From Paenibacillus dendritiformis (lineage in GTDB: Bacteria; Bacillota; Bacilli; Paenibacillales; Paenibacillaceae), in the NCBI RefSeq assembly GCF_021654795.1, contig NZ_AP025344.1, positions 5,572,501 to 5,636,500 of the forward strand: a stretch of 64,000 nucleotides of DNA, in the 5' to 3' direction. Positions 16,367-24,458 of the stretch are shown one piece after another. The first letter of the stretch is position 1, and every line of letters begins with the position of its first letter. The position numbers and the translations under genes are program-made. The notes below the pieces were generated by a model. The model was given only the letters and a program-made list of their open reading frames with translations. It did not search any database and had not been told where the DNA came from.

Positions 16367-16909
16367 TTATTTCTTCTTGCCTGCTTTACCTTCTTTGCGG
16401 AGAATGCGCTCGCCTTCGTACTTGATCCCTTTGCCTTTGTAAGGTTCTGGTTCACGTACGGAGCGGATTTTTGCCGCATATTCACCAACGCGCTCTTTGT
16501 CGATGCCTTTGACGATGATTTTCGTCTGAGCAGGCAGTTCGAACTCGATGCCCTCTTCTGGTGTAATCTCAACCGGATGGGAGTATCCGACGTTCAACAC
16601 GAGTTTGTTGCCAGTCTTGTTCGCACGGTAACCGACACCAACCAGCTCCAATGTTTTGGAGAAACCTTCCGTTACTCCGTTAACCATGTTGCTGATGATG
16701 CTGCGAGTCGTGCCGTGCAAAGAACGGTGAAGTTTATTGTCAGAAGGACGCTCTACATGAATCACGTTCTCTTCAATGGACACTTTCATGTCCTTATGAA
16801 TTTCACGGGATAAGCTTCCTTTTGGTCCTTTGATAGTAATCACGCTATTGTCCAGAGTGACAGTGACGCCGCCTGGAACTGTAATTGGCTTACGACCAAT
16901 ACGAGACAT
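16367..16909 (-). CDS. rplF: 50S ribosomal protein L6 (uL6)
   Basis: 180 aa, two tandem L6 repeats starting MSRIGRKPITVP and ending KEGKAGKKK. It sits near the GTPase-associated centre and the sarcin-ricin loop. The C-terminal block EPYKGKGIKY is conserved. The in-frame extension to 16927 is rejected for lack of similarity. Confidence 0.96.
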   Translation of the reverse strand: MSRIGRKPITVPGGVTVTLDNSVITIKGPKGSLSREIHKDMKVSIEENVIHVERPSDNKLHRSLHGTTRSIISNMVNGVTEGFSKTLELVGVGYRANKTGNKLVLNVGYSHPVEITPEEGIEFELPAQTKIIVKGIDKERVGEYAAKIRSVREPEPYKGKGIKYEGERILRKEGKAGKKK

Positions 16910-16942
16910 GTGTTGTTGCACCTCCAATCTTATGCGAATGGT

Positions 16943-17341
16943 TTACCAAACGTAGCAGATAACCTCGCCGCCCGTTTTTGCTTGGCGAGCTTCTTTGTCA
17001 GTCATAACGCCCTTGGACGTCGAGATGATAGCAATCCCGAGGCCACCCAGAACGCGTGGCACCTCAGTGGACTTCGTGTATACGCGCAGTCCCGGCTTAC
17101 TGATGCGCTTCAAGCCTGTGATGACACGCTCGTTGTCGGCACCATATTTCAGGAAAATGCGGATAAGCCCTTGTTTGTTGTCTTCGATATATTCTGCATC
17201 GCGGATAAATCCTTCGCGCTTCAAGATTTCAGCAATTTGCTTCTTCATCGTCGAAGCAGGCATCTCCACGGTCTCATGACGTACTGTGTTAGCATTGCGA
17301 ATGCGTGTAAGCATATCAGCAATCGGATCGGACATAACCAT
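16943..17341 (-). CDS. rpsH: 30S ribosomal protein S8 (uS8)
   Basis: 132 aa, MVMSDPIADMLTRIRNA to the conserved C-terminus GGEVICYVW. uS8 binds the central domain of 16S rRNA early in assembly. The ATG at 17341 follows GGAGGTTT at a good distance. Confidence 0.96.
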   Translation of the reverse strand: MVMSDPIADMLTRIRNANTVRHETVEMPASTMKKQIAEILKREGFIRDAEYIEDNKQGLIRIFLKYGADNERVITGLKRISKPGLRVYTKSTEVPRVLGGLGIAIISTSKGVMTDKEARQAKTGGEVICYVW

Positions 17342-17373
17342 TAGTGTAAACCTCCTTCCCGCAACAGGGTTGA

Positions 17374-17559
17374 TTACCAGCTAGCTTTTTTAACGCCAGG
17401 AATCTGGCCTTTGTATGCCAATTCGCGGAAACAAATTCTGCAAATTTTGAACTTACGTAATACAGAGTGTGGACGGCCGCAGCGTTCACAGCGTGTGTAT
17501 GCCCGTACTTGAAACTTCGGTTTGCGTTGTTGCTTGATTTTCATCGAAGTTTTTGCCAC
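17374..17559 (-). CDS. rpsN: 30S ribosomal protein S14, short zinc type (uS14)
   Basis: 61 aa, MAKTSMKIKQQRKPKF…, with C-x2-C pairs in CERC and CRIC forming a zinc site. This is the constitutive short form (RpsZ in some naming); B. subtilis also has a zinc-independent paralogue elsewhere. The start is a GTG at 17559 behind GGAGGTG; the ATG at 17571 lies too close to that site. Confidence 0.95.
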   Translation of the reverse strand: MAKTSMKIKQQRKPKFQVRAYTRCERCGRPHSVLRKFKICRICFRELAYKGQIPGVKKASW

Positions 17560-17645
17560 GTGAGTTGACACCTCCTAAATCGTGTCCAAGATATCGATTC
17601 ATGGAATCGTTCCGTTCGTACTACCTTGTTCGCCTTCGTTGCGAA

Positions 17646-18188
17646 TTACTTCGCGAAAGGCATGCCGAGTTGCGTCAACAATTCGCGGGACTCTTCGTCC
17701 GTTTTCGCGGTCGTTACGAAAACGATGTCCATACCGCGCACTTTGTCTACTTGATCGTACTCAATCTCAGGGAAGATGATTTGCTCCTTCAGACCGAGCG
17801 TGTAGTTGCCGCGGCCGTCAAATGCTTTGTTCGAGATACCGTGGAAGTCACGGACACGAGGAAGCGTGACGTTGAACAATTTGTCCATGAAGTGATACAT
17901 ACGCTCACCGCGCAAAGTCACTTTCACACCAATCGGCATTCCTTCACGAAGCTTAAAGCCTGCGATAGACTTTTTCGCACGTGTAATTACTGGTTTTTGA
18001 CCCGCGATCAATTGCAGTTCAGCAACAGCGGAATCCAAAACTTTGGAGTTTTGAACAGCCTCACCCATACCCATGTTGATGACGACTTTCTCCACTTTTG
18101 GCACCTGCATAACGGATGTATAGTTGAACTTCTGCATCAGAGCAGGAGTAATTTCGTTCAAGTAACGTTCTTTCAGACGAGCTGCCAT
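17646..18188 (-). CDS. rplE: 50S ribosomal protein L5 (uL5)
   Basis: 180 aa with INMGMGEAVQNSK and the C-terminal FVTTAKTDEESRELL block. uL5 binds 5S rRNA and contacts P-site tRNA in the central protuberance. It is followed after 86 bases by rpsN and preceded by rplX with a 26-base gap. Confidence 0.97.
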   Translation of the reverse strand: MAARLKERYLNEITPALMQKFNYTSVMQVPKVEKVVINMGMGEAVQNSKVLDSAVAELQLIAGQKPVITRAKKSIAGFKLREGMPIGVKVTLRGERMYHFMDKLFNVTLPRVRDFHGISNKAFDGRGNYTLGLKEQIIFPEIEYDQVDKVRGMDIVFVTTAKTDEESRELLTQLGMPFAK

Positions 18189-18214
18189 AAGGCACAGACC
18201 TCCTTTCTTAGCGA

Positions 18215-18565
18215 TTAGTCGATGATTGCGCCAGAGCGCTTAGCGACGCGCACTTTTTTGCCGTTCTCTACTTTGTAACCGATGCGCGTTACTTTACCGG
18301 ACTTCGGATCCACGTGCATGACGTTGGATACGTGGATTGGCGCTTCTTGCTCGATGATGCCGCCTTGCGGATTCGCAGCGTTCGGCTTCTGGTGCTTCTT
18401 CACCATGTTGACTCCTTCAACGAGAACACGGTTCTCGCGCGGATACGCAGCAATAACGCGGCCTTTTTTACCTTTGTCCTTACCCGTGATGACGATGACT
18501 GTATCGTCCTTCTTCACGTGCAGCTTATTGTTATGCGACTCGAGAATTTTCTTCAGTCGTGGCAT
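18215..18565 (-). CDS. rplX: 50S ribosomal protein L24 (uL24)
   Basis: 116 aa, an N-terminal KOW domain (VITGKDKGKKGRVIAAYPRENRVLVEGVN, split by a short linker) and a basic C-terminus. uL24 is one of the two assembly initiator proteins of the 50S, at the 5' domain of 23S rRNA. It is slightly longer than the E. coli protein (104 aa), as is common in Firmicutes. Confidence 0.96.
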   Translation of the reverse strand: MPRLKKILESHNNKLHVKKDDTVIVITGKDKGKKGRVIAAYPRENRVLVEGVNMVKKHQKPNAANPQGGIIEQEAPIHVSNVMHVDPKSGKVTRIGYKVENGKKVRVAKRSGAIID

Positions 18566-18604
18566 GTGTCACACCTCCTGCATCTTGCCCGGCCGGCAAG
18601 TTGA

Positions 18605-18973
18605 TTAGATCACTTCCGGAGCCAGGGAAACGATTTTCATGAAGTCTTTCTCGCGAAGTTCACGAGCAACCGGTCCGAAAATACGAGTTCCGCGTGGGCC
18701 CTTGTCTTCTTTTACGATAACTGCCGCGTTTTCGTCAAACGAAATGTAAGATCCGTCTTTCCGACGAACCGAGCGCTTCGTACGAACGATAACAGCTCTT
18801 ACAACGTCGCCCTTTTTGACAACGCCGCCTGGTGTTGCTTGTTTTACAGAACATACGATCAAATCACCAATGTGAGCCGCTTTGCGTCCAGTTCCGCCCA
18901 ACACGCGAATACACATCAATTCTTTCGCACCAGAGTTATCTGCGACCGCCAAACGTGTGAATGGTTGAATCAT
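18605..18973 (-). CDS. rplN: 50S ribosomal protein L14 (uL14)
   Basis: 122 aa, begins MIQPFTRLAVADNSGAKELMC and ends KIVSLAPEVI. It forms bridges to the 30S subunit and is the binding site of the silencing factor RsfS. The gaps are 35 bases to rpsQ and 39 bases to rplX. Confidence 0.97.
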   Translation of the reverse strand: MIQPFTRLAVADNSGAKELMCIRVLGGTGRKAAHIGDLIVCSVKQATPGGVVKKGDVVRAVIVRTKRSVRRKDGSYISFDENAAVIVKEDKGPRGTRIFGPVARELREKDFMKIVSLAPEVI

Positions 18974-19008
18974 TCGATTGTCCTCCTTTCGTTGAAGCTA
19001 TTCGCTGC

Positions 19009-19275
19009 TTAAACGATGACTGCTTTTTCTACGATTTCAACGAGTCTCCAGCGCTTGTCTTTCGACAACGGGCGAGTCTCCATGATTTTTACAGTATCGC
19101 CGATTTTCGCTTCGTTGTTCTCGTCATGCGCTTTGAACTTCTTCGTATAACGGATGCGCTTGTGATACAGGTCATGCTTCTTGTATGTTTCGACCGCGAC
19201 AACAACGGTTTTGTCCATTTTATCGCTGACGACTTTGCCGACTTGCACTTTACGAGCGTTACGTTGTTCACTCAT
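19009..19275 (-). CDS. rpsQ: 30S ribosomal protein S17 (uS17)
   Basis: 88 aa OB-fold protein with KTVVVAVETYKKHDLYHKRI and GDTVKIMETRPLSK, the classic S17 signature. It is an early binder of the 16S 5' domain. I use the ATG at 19275 (MSEQRNARKVQ), which has an AGGAGG site upstream, rather than the in-frame codon at 19299. Confidence 0.96.
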   Translation of the reverse strand: MSEQRNARKVQVGKVVSDKMDKTVVVAVETYKKHDLYHKRIRYTKKFKAHDENNEAKIGDTVKIMETRPLSKDKRWRLVEIVEKAVIV

Positions 19276-19336
19276 GAGTGTTGGGCCTCCTTCCTGCATA
19301 CAGGATCTCTATATTCCGATTCGACATCAAGGTCGA

Positions 19337-19537
19337 TTAACTAGTAATCCCAAGTTCTCTTTCACGAAGAACCGTATGTGCGCGGGCAATCGCTTTGCGT
19401 ACATCACGGATACGAGTCGGGTTGTCAAGCTGTCCGGTAGCCAATTGGAAACGGAGGTTGAAAAGTTCTTCCTTGAATCCGGCAATCTTTTGTTCAATTT
19501 CAGCAGTGGTCAAGTTGCGGAATTCACTAGCTTTCAT
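19337..19537 (-). CDS. rpmC: 50S ribosomal protein L29 (uL29)
   Basis: 66 aa, two helices (MKASEFRNLTTAEIEQKI…ARAHTVLRERELG) at the polypeptide exit. Its ATG overlaps the last base of the rplP stop, a sign of translational coupling. Confidence 0.96.
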   Translation of the reverse strand: MKASEFRNLTTAEIEQKIAGFKEELFNLRFQLATGQLDNPTRIRDVRKAIARAHTVLRERELGITS

Positions 19538-19962
19538 TATGCTTCACCACCCATTTCTTCACGTTTCACGAACTTCGTCTTGACTGGCAGCTTGTGAGCG
19601 GCAAGACGCATCGCTTCGCGAGCTACTTCCTCGGAGACACCAGAAAGTTCGAACATGATCTTGCCTGGTTTAACCACAGCTACCCATTTCTCAACGTTAC
19701 CTTTACCGCTACCCATCCGAACCTCAAGCGGCTTCGCCGTGATTGGCTTGTCAGGGAAAATTTTAATCCATACTTTACCGCCACGCTTGATGTAACGAGT
19801 CATCGCGATACGGGCAGCCTCGATTTGACGGTTCGTGATCCACGTCGGTTCCAATGCTTGGAGACCGAAATCGCCAAAGTTAAGCGTTGTGCCGCCTTTC
19901 GCTTGACCTTTCAAGCGTCCTTTGAATTGCTTGCGGTGTTTTACACGTTTAGGTACCAACAT
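19537..19962 (-). CDS. rplP: 50S ribosomal protein L16 (uL16)
   Basis: 141 aa, MLVPKRVKHRKQFKGRLKG and RYIKRGGKVWIKIFPDKP. uL16 helps position A-site tRNA and is a late assembly protein. The Arg in GSGKG-adjacent RMGSGKG corresponds to the region hydroxylated in some bacteria. It overlaps rpmC by one base and lies two bases after rpsC. Confidence 0.97.
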   Translation of the reverse strand: MLVPKRVKHRKQFKGRLKGQAKGGTTLNFGDFGLQALEPTWITNRQIEAARIAMTRYIKRGGKVWIKIFPDKPITAKPLEVRMGSGKGNVEKWVAVVKPGKIMFELSGVSEEVAREAMRLAAHKLPVKTKFVKREEMGGEA

Positions 19963-19964
19963 GA

Positions 19965-20630
19965 TTAGTTGCCTCCTTCCTGAGCAGCCTTTTTCTTAGC
20001 CGTAGGAAGTACCTCTCCACGATAGATCCATACTTTTACGCCCAGACGACCGTAAGTAGTATGCGCTTCGGCTGTGCCGTAGTCAATGTCAGCGCGAAGC
20101 GTATGAAGTGGCACAGTCCCTTCGCTGTAACCTTCCGAACGAGCGATTTCAGCACCGCCCAGACGACCGCTAACTGCAGTTTTGATTCCTTTTGCACCGG
20201 CACGCATCGAGCGTTGGAGCGCTTGTTTCAGAGCGCGACGGAAAGATACGCGGCGCTCCAGTTGTTGTGCAATGCTCTCAGCGACGAGGATTGCATCCAG
20301 GTCTGGAGTTTTGATTTCCGAAATGTTGATGTGCACTTTTTTGCCGCCGGCGATAGCTGTTACCTCGCGACGAAGGGCTTCAACTTCGGAACCGCCTTTA
20401 CCGATGACCATGCCCGGCTTGGCAGTGTGGATCGTCACGTTCACGCGGTTAGCCGCGCGTTCGATTTCGATGCGGGATACGGCTGCATCCTTCAATTTGT
20501 TTTTCAAATACTCACGAATCTTTACGTCTTCGATAAGCAAGGTACCGAAGTCTTTTTCCGCGTACCATTTGGATTCCCAATCGCGGATGATACCAACTCG
20601 AAGTCCGACTGGATTTACCTTTTGACCCAC
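19965..20630 (-). CDS. rpsC: 30S ribosomal protein S3 (uS3)
   Basis: 221 aa. An N-terminal KH type II domain (GMVIGKGGSEVEALR) and a C-terminal S3 domain. uS3 lines the mRNA entry channel in the 30S head and has helicase-related function. The start MGQKVNPVGLRVGI is the canonical N-terminus. Confidence 0.97.
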   Translation of the reverse strand: MGQKVNPVGLRVGIIRDWESKWYAEKDFGTLLIEDVKIREYLKNKLKDAAVSRIEIERAANRVNVTIHTAKPGMVIGKGGSEVEALRREVTAIAGGKKVHINISEIKTPDLDAILVAESIAQQLERRVSFRRALKQALQRSMRAGAKGIKTAVSGRLGGAEIARSEGYSEGTVPLHTLRADIDYGTAEAHTTYGRLGVKVWIYRGEVLPTAKKKAAQEGGN

Positions 20631-20643
20631 TCGTTATCCCTCC

Positions 20644-20976
20644 TTATTTTTCAGATACCACGATAGAAATGTGGCTGGTTCTCTTATTGATACGGCTTGC
20701 ACGTCCCATAGCGCGCGGACGGAATCGTTTCAAAGTAGGACCTTGGTTCACGTACACTTGCTCGATTACGAGCTTGTTCACGTCCATTTGATAGTTGTGT
20801 TCTGCATTGGCAATCGCCGAGTTGAGCAGCTTCTCCACGACCGGAGATGCCGATTTAGGCGTGTGGCGCAGAATCGCGATCGCTTCGCCCACTTGCTTGC
20901 CGCGGATCAAGTCAATCACCAGCTTGACCTTGCGCGGAGAAATGCGAACATTATTCGCATGTGCCTTCGCTTGCAT
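20644..20976 (-). CDS. rplV: 50S ribosomal protein L22 (uL22)
   Basis: 110 aa. The beta-hairpin segment RPRAMGRASRINKRTSH extends into the exit tunnel and contacts macrolide antibiotics. The start MQAKAHANNVRISPRK at 20976 follows a GAGGGGAGGT-type site; the longer reading to 20994 includes that site. Confidence 0.96.
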   Translation of the reverse strand: MQAKAHANNVRISPRKVKLVIDLIRGKQVGEAIAILRHTPKSASPVVEKLLNSAIANAEHNYQMDVNKLVIEQVYVNQGPTLKRFRPRAMGRASRINKRTSHISIVVSEK

Positions 20977-21011
20977 GGAAGTACCTCCCCTCAAATGCTA
21001 TATAGTCAAAA

Positions 21012-21290
21012 TTAGCGTCTAGTTTTTTTGTCGTCGTTCGTGTGGCCTTTGTACGTGCGTGTCGGCGCGAATTCGCCGAGCTTGTGTCCGACCATATCTT
21101 CCGTCACGTACACTGGCACGTGCTTGCGTCCATCATAGACACCGAACGTATGACCGATGAATTGAGGGAAAATCGTGGAGCGGCGCGACCAAGTCTTAAC
21201 GACAGCCTTCTTGTTGGACTCGTTCATTTGCTCGACTTTCTTCATCAAATGACCATCGACGAATGGTCCTTTTTTCAAACTGCGACCCAT
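21012..21290 (-). CDS. rpsS: 30S ribosomal protein S19 (uS19)
   Basis: 92 aa, MGRSLKKGPFVDGHLMKKV and GHKLGEFAPTRTYKGH. It is a head protein near the A site and bridge B1a. The gap to rplV is 35 bases. Confidence 0.97.
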   Translation of the reverse strand: MGRSLKKGPFVDGHLMKKVEQMNESNKKAVVKTWSRRSTIFPQFIGHTFGVYDGRKHVPVYVTEDMVGHKLGEFAPTRTYKGHTNDDKKTRR

Positions 21291-21361
21291 GTGTGAATCC
21301 TCCCTTCACAAAACCTTATGCTTGCGTGCGTTACGCCGCAGAGTATGCAGTCGGGTAAATA

Positions 21362-22192
21362 TTATTTCGTGCGATGACGTACGATATATTTATCGGAATG
21401 CTTACCTTTTTTACGCGTTTTGTAACCGAGCGTCGGTTTGCCCCATGGAGACATAGGCGTTTTGCGGCCGATAGGAGCTTTACCTTCACCACCACCGTGA
21501 GGGTGATCAACCGGGTTCATGACGACACCGCGGACGGTAGGACGCTTGCCCAACCAGCGGCTGCGGCCGGCTTTACCGATTTTGATAAGCTCGTGGTCGC
21601 CGTTGCCTACGGAACCGATTGTCGCGCGGCATACTTTGAGGACCTTGCGAACTTCGCCAGAGGACAGGCGAATCGTCACATATTTATCTTCTTTACCGAG
21701 CAATTGAGCTTCCGTACCGGCTGCGCGAACCAATTGGCCGCCCTTGCCTGGCTTCAGCTCGATGTTGTGGATAACTGTACCTACTGGAATGTTCTCAAGC
21801 GGCATTGCATTGCCTGTCTTGATGTCGGCTCCAGGTCCGGATACGATCACATCGTTCACTTTCAGGCCTTTCGGAGCGATGATGTAACGTTTCTCACCGT
21901 CTGCATAGTGAATCAACGCGATGTTGGACGTACGGTTCGGATCGTACTCAATCGTAGCAACGCGGCCTGGAATGCCATCCTTGTTGCGTTTGAAATCGAT
22001 GATCCGGTATTTACGCTTATGTCCGCCGCCGTGGTGACGAACCGTGATTTTACCTTGGTTGTTGCGGCCTGCTTTCTTGCTCAATGGAGCGAGCAGGGAC
22101 TTCTCTGGCACATTCGTTGTGATCTCTTCGAACGTAGATACGCTCATGCCACGACGAGCCGGAGATGTCGGTTTGTACTTTTTGATAGGCAC
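21362..22192 (-). CDS. rplB: 50S ribosomal protein L2 (uL2)
   Basis: 276 aa, the largest and one of the most conserved 50S proteins. GVVMNPVDHPHGGGEGK carries the histidine implicated in peptidyl-transferase function and subunit association. The basic ends (LGYKTRKKGKHSDKYIVRHRTK in part) bind 23S rRNA. The gap to rplW is 33 bases. Confidence 0.97.
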   Translation of the reverse strand: MPIKKYKPTSPARRGMSVSTFEEITTNVPEKSLLAPLSKKAGRNNQGKITVRHHGGGHKRKYRIIDFKRNKDGIPGRVATIEYDPNRTSNIALIHYADGEKRYIIAPKGLKVNDVIVSGPGADIKTGNAMPLENIPVGTVIHNIELKPGKGGQLVRAAGTEAQLLGKEDKYVTIRLSSGEVRKVLKVCRATIGSVGNGDHELIKIGKAGRSRWLGKRPTVRGVVMNPVDHPHGGGEGKAPIGRKTPMSPWGKPTLGYKTRKKGKHSDKYIVRHRTK

Positions 22193-22225
22193 TGGTTTTC
22201 CCTCCTTACTTGTACGAGTGTGTCA

Positions 22226-22516
22226 TTATACCGTCTCGAAGAATTCAAGCGGCTTGCTGTCTTTGGCCAGCGTAACGAATGCTTTCTTCCATTCGGTTGT
22301 ATATCCGGAGTAGCGGCCATAGCGCTTCGGCTTGGCTGGTACGCGAAGCGTGTTCACGTTCGCTACTTTTACTTTGAAAATCGACTCAACGGCTTGCTTG
22401 ATTTCCGTCTTGTTCGCACGGATATCGACTTCAAATACATATTTCAGGTCGTTCATCATGTCGGCTGTGCGTTCAGTGATGATAGGACGCTTAATGATAT
22501 CGCGAGGGTCTTTCAT
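22226..22516 (-). CDS. rplW: 50S ribosomal protein L23 (uL23)
   Basis: 96 aa. It sits at the tunnel exit and is the docking site for trigger factor and SRP. The motif KVANVNTLRVPAKPKRYGRY is typical. Its start overlaps the rplD stop by one base. Confidence 0.96.
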   Translation of the reverse strand: MKDPRDIIKRPIITERTADMMNDLKYVFEVDIRANKTEIKQAVESIFKVKVANVNTLRVPAKPKRYGRYSGYTTEWKKAFVTLAKDSKPLEFFETV

Positions 22517-23139
22517 TACGCGAACACCTCCTCTACCTTCTGAACCGCATCCTTCGTAATGATGAGCTTCTCATGGCGAAGAACGTCATATACGTTCACG
22601 CCGTCAGCCGCAACGAGCTTCACAGAAGGAATGTTGCGAGCGGAGAGTGCCACATTGTCATTGTACTCAGGCACAACGACCAAAGCTTTGCGGTCCACTT
22701 TCAGATTGTTCAAGATTGCAGCGAATTCCTTCGTCTTTGGCGCATTCATCGTCAATTGATCCAACACGATGATTTGCTCTGCCAGAACTTTGGAAGACAG
22801 CGCGGATTTGATTGCCAGACGGCGAACTTTCTTAGGAAGCTTATACGCATAGCTGCGTGGCGTAGGACCGAATACCGTACCGCCGCCTTTCCATTGTGGC
22901 GAACGAATGGATCCTTGACGCGCGCGTCCAGTTCCTTTTTGTTTCCAAGGCTTGCGGCCACCACCGCTAACTTCAGAACGGGTTTTAACTTTGTGCGTAC
23001 CTTGACGCATCGATGCAAGCTGCATAACAACCGCATCATGAAGCACGTGCTTGTTCGGTTCGATGCCGAATACCGTGTCAGCCAGTTCGATCTCGCCGAC
23101 TTGCGCACCGCTGATGTTGTATACTGCTACTTTTGGCAT
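22516..23139 (-). CDS. rplD: 50S ribosomal protein L4 (uL4)
   Basis: 207 aa. The loop with WKQKGTGRARQGSIRSP reaches the constriction of the exit tunnel, where macrolide-resistance changes map; it looks wild type. L4 is the autogenous regulator of the S10 operon in E. coli, but the Bacillales mechanism differs. It is coupled to rplW by overlap. Confidence 0.97.
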   Translation of the reverse strand: MPKVAVYNISGAQVGEIELADTVFGIEPNKHVLHDAVVMQLASMRQGTHKVKTRSEVSGGGRKPWKQKGTGRARQGSIRSPQWKGGGTVFGPTPRSYAYKLPKKVRRLAIKSALSSKVLAEQIIVLDQLTMNAPKTKEFAAILNNLKVDRKALVVVPEYNDNVALSARNIPSVKLVAADGVNVYDVLRHEKLIITKDAVQKVEEVFA

Positions 23140-23164
23140 TCTGAGCTCCTCCTTTCCTTACGGA

Positions 23165-23788
23165 TTACTTTTTAATTGCTTGTTTTACGTTAACGAAGCT
23201 GTTCTTCGGACCCGGAATGGAACCTTTTACGAGGATGACATTGCGTTCTGCATCCACTTTCACAACTTCGAGGTTTTGAATCGTTACGGTTTCGCTTCCC
23301 ATGTGGCCTGGAAGGCGTTTGCCTTTAGGCACGCGGTTCGCTTGAATGGAACCCATGGAACCAGGACCGCGGTGATAACGGGAACCGTGAGCCATTGGTC
23401 CGCGGCTTTGTCCCCAGCGCTTGATTACGCCTGCGAATCCTTTACCTTTGGAGATACCTGTAACGTCAACGAATTCACCTTCTGCAAAGATGTCGGCCTT
23501 CAGCTCCTGGCCAACTTCATATTGAGAAAGATCCACACCACGAAGTTCTTTTACGTAGCGCTTAGGCGTTGTGTTAGCTTTCTTCGCGTGGCCGACTTCC
23601 GGCTTCGTCGATCTTTTTTCCTTTTTATCAGCATAGCCGATTTGGATAGCCTCATAACCGTCGTTCTCAACGTCTTTCTTTTGAAGAACGACGCAAGGAC
23701 CTGCTTCGATAACAGTTACCGGCACAACGTTACCTTCAGCGGTAAACACTTGAGTCATGCCGAGCTTTTTACCTAAGATACCTTTCAT
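23165..23788 (-). CDS. rplC: 50S ribosomal protein L3 (uL3)
   Basis: 207 aa, MKGILGKKLGMTQVF and the internal loop RWGQSRGPMAHGSRYHRGPG that reaches towards the peptidyl-transferase centre. It is one of two assembly initiator proteins. Second gene of the S10 operon, 48 bases after rpsJ. Confidence 0.97.
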   Translation of the reverse strand: MKGILGKKLGMTQVFTAEGNVVPVTVIEAGPCVVLQKKDVENDGYEAIQIGYADKKEKRSTKPEVGHAKKANTTPKRYVKELRGVDLSQYEVGQELKADIFAEGEFVDVTGISKGKGFAGVIKRWGQSRGPMAHGSRYHRGPGSMGSIQANRVPKGKRLPGHMGSETVTIQNLEVVKVDAERNVILVKGSIPGPKNSFVNVKQAIKK

Positions 23789-23836
23789 GTTGACACCTCT
23801 TTTCGTTCCTTAATCCGAATCAATGTAATGCAAAGC

Positions 23837-24145
23837 TTACAGCTTAATTTCGATATCTACACCGGACGGCAAGTCCAGACGCATCAGCGCATCCACCGTT
23901 TGCGGCGTTGGATTCACGATGTCGATCAAGCGCTTGTGCGTGCGCATTTCGAACTGCTCGCGGGAATCCTTGTACTTGTGCACCGCACGAAGAATCGTGA
24001 TAACTTGCTTCTCCGTTGGCAACGGGATTGGCCCGGATACTCCTGCACCGGAACGTTTTGCCGTCTCAACGATTTTCTCAGCGGATTGGTCAAGAATTCT
24101 GTGATCGTATGCTTTCAAGCGGATACGAATTTTTTGCTTTGCCAT
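23837..24145 (-). CDS. rpsJ: 30S ribosomal protein S10 (uS10/NusE)
   Basis: 102 aa, MAKQKIRIRLKAYDHRILDQ. In the ribosome it sits in the 30S head; as NusE it also joins antitermination complexes with NusB and NusG. The ATG at 24145 follows AAAGGAGG. The longer in-frame reading to 24217 runs into the untranslated leader. It is the first gene of the S10 superoperon and has a consensus promoter about 140 bases upstream. Confidence 0.97.
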   Translation of the reverse strand: MAKQKIRIRLKAYDHRILDQSAEKIVETAKRSGAGVSGPIPLPTEKQVITILRAVHKYKDSREQFEMRTHKRLIDIVNPTPQTVDALMRLDLPSGVDIEIKL

Positions 24146-24282
24146 TTTAGTCCCTCCTTTTATCGCCCAATTTTGCATCGGACATACTCCGTGAAAATTT
24201 TCCGACCGCACCGCCATGGCAAAGGGGCCGGGTGTGTCGGTAACCTCTCACTTCATCGCAACGTCGACGAACAACATTCACT

Positions 24283-24311
24283 ATTATAAAGAAATGTCCC
24301 GGCTTTTGCAA
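24283..24311 (-). promoter_or_regulatory. Sigma-A promoter of the S10 superoperon
   Basis: TTGCAA (24306-24311), a 17-base spacer, and a perfect TATAAT (24283-24288) on the minus strand. The transcript leader to rpsJ would be about 130 bases. Confidence 0.8.
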
Positions 24312-24458
24312 GCTTTTTTCATAACTGTTTTCGTATCCGTGCTTGCGAGGCCAAAACAGCATGAGATCCGGGTCTTAACGGGTTCTTCATCTGCCTTTTT
24401 CCCGTTCAATCTATTCATTTTCCCCTATATAATAGATAGACTTGCCACAGTGATTTCA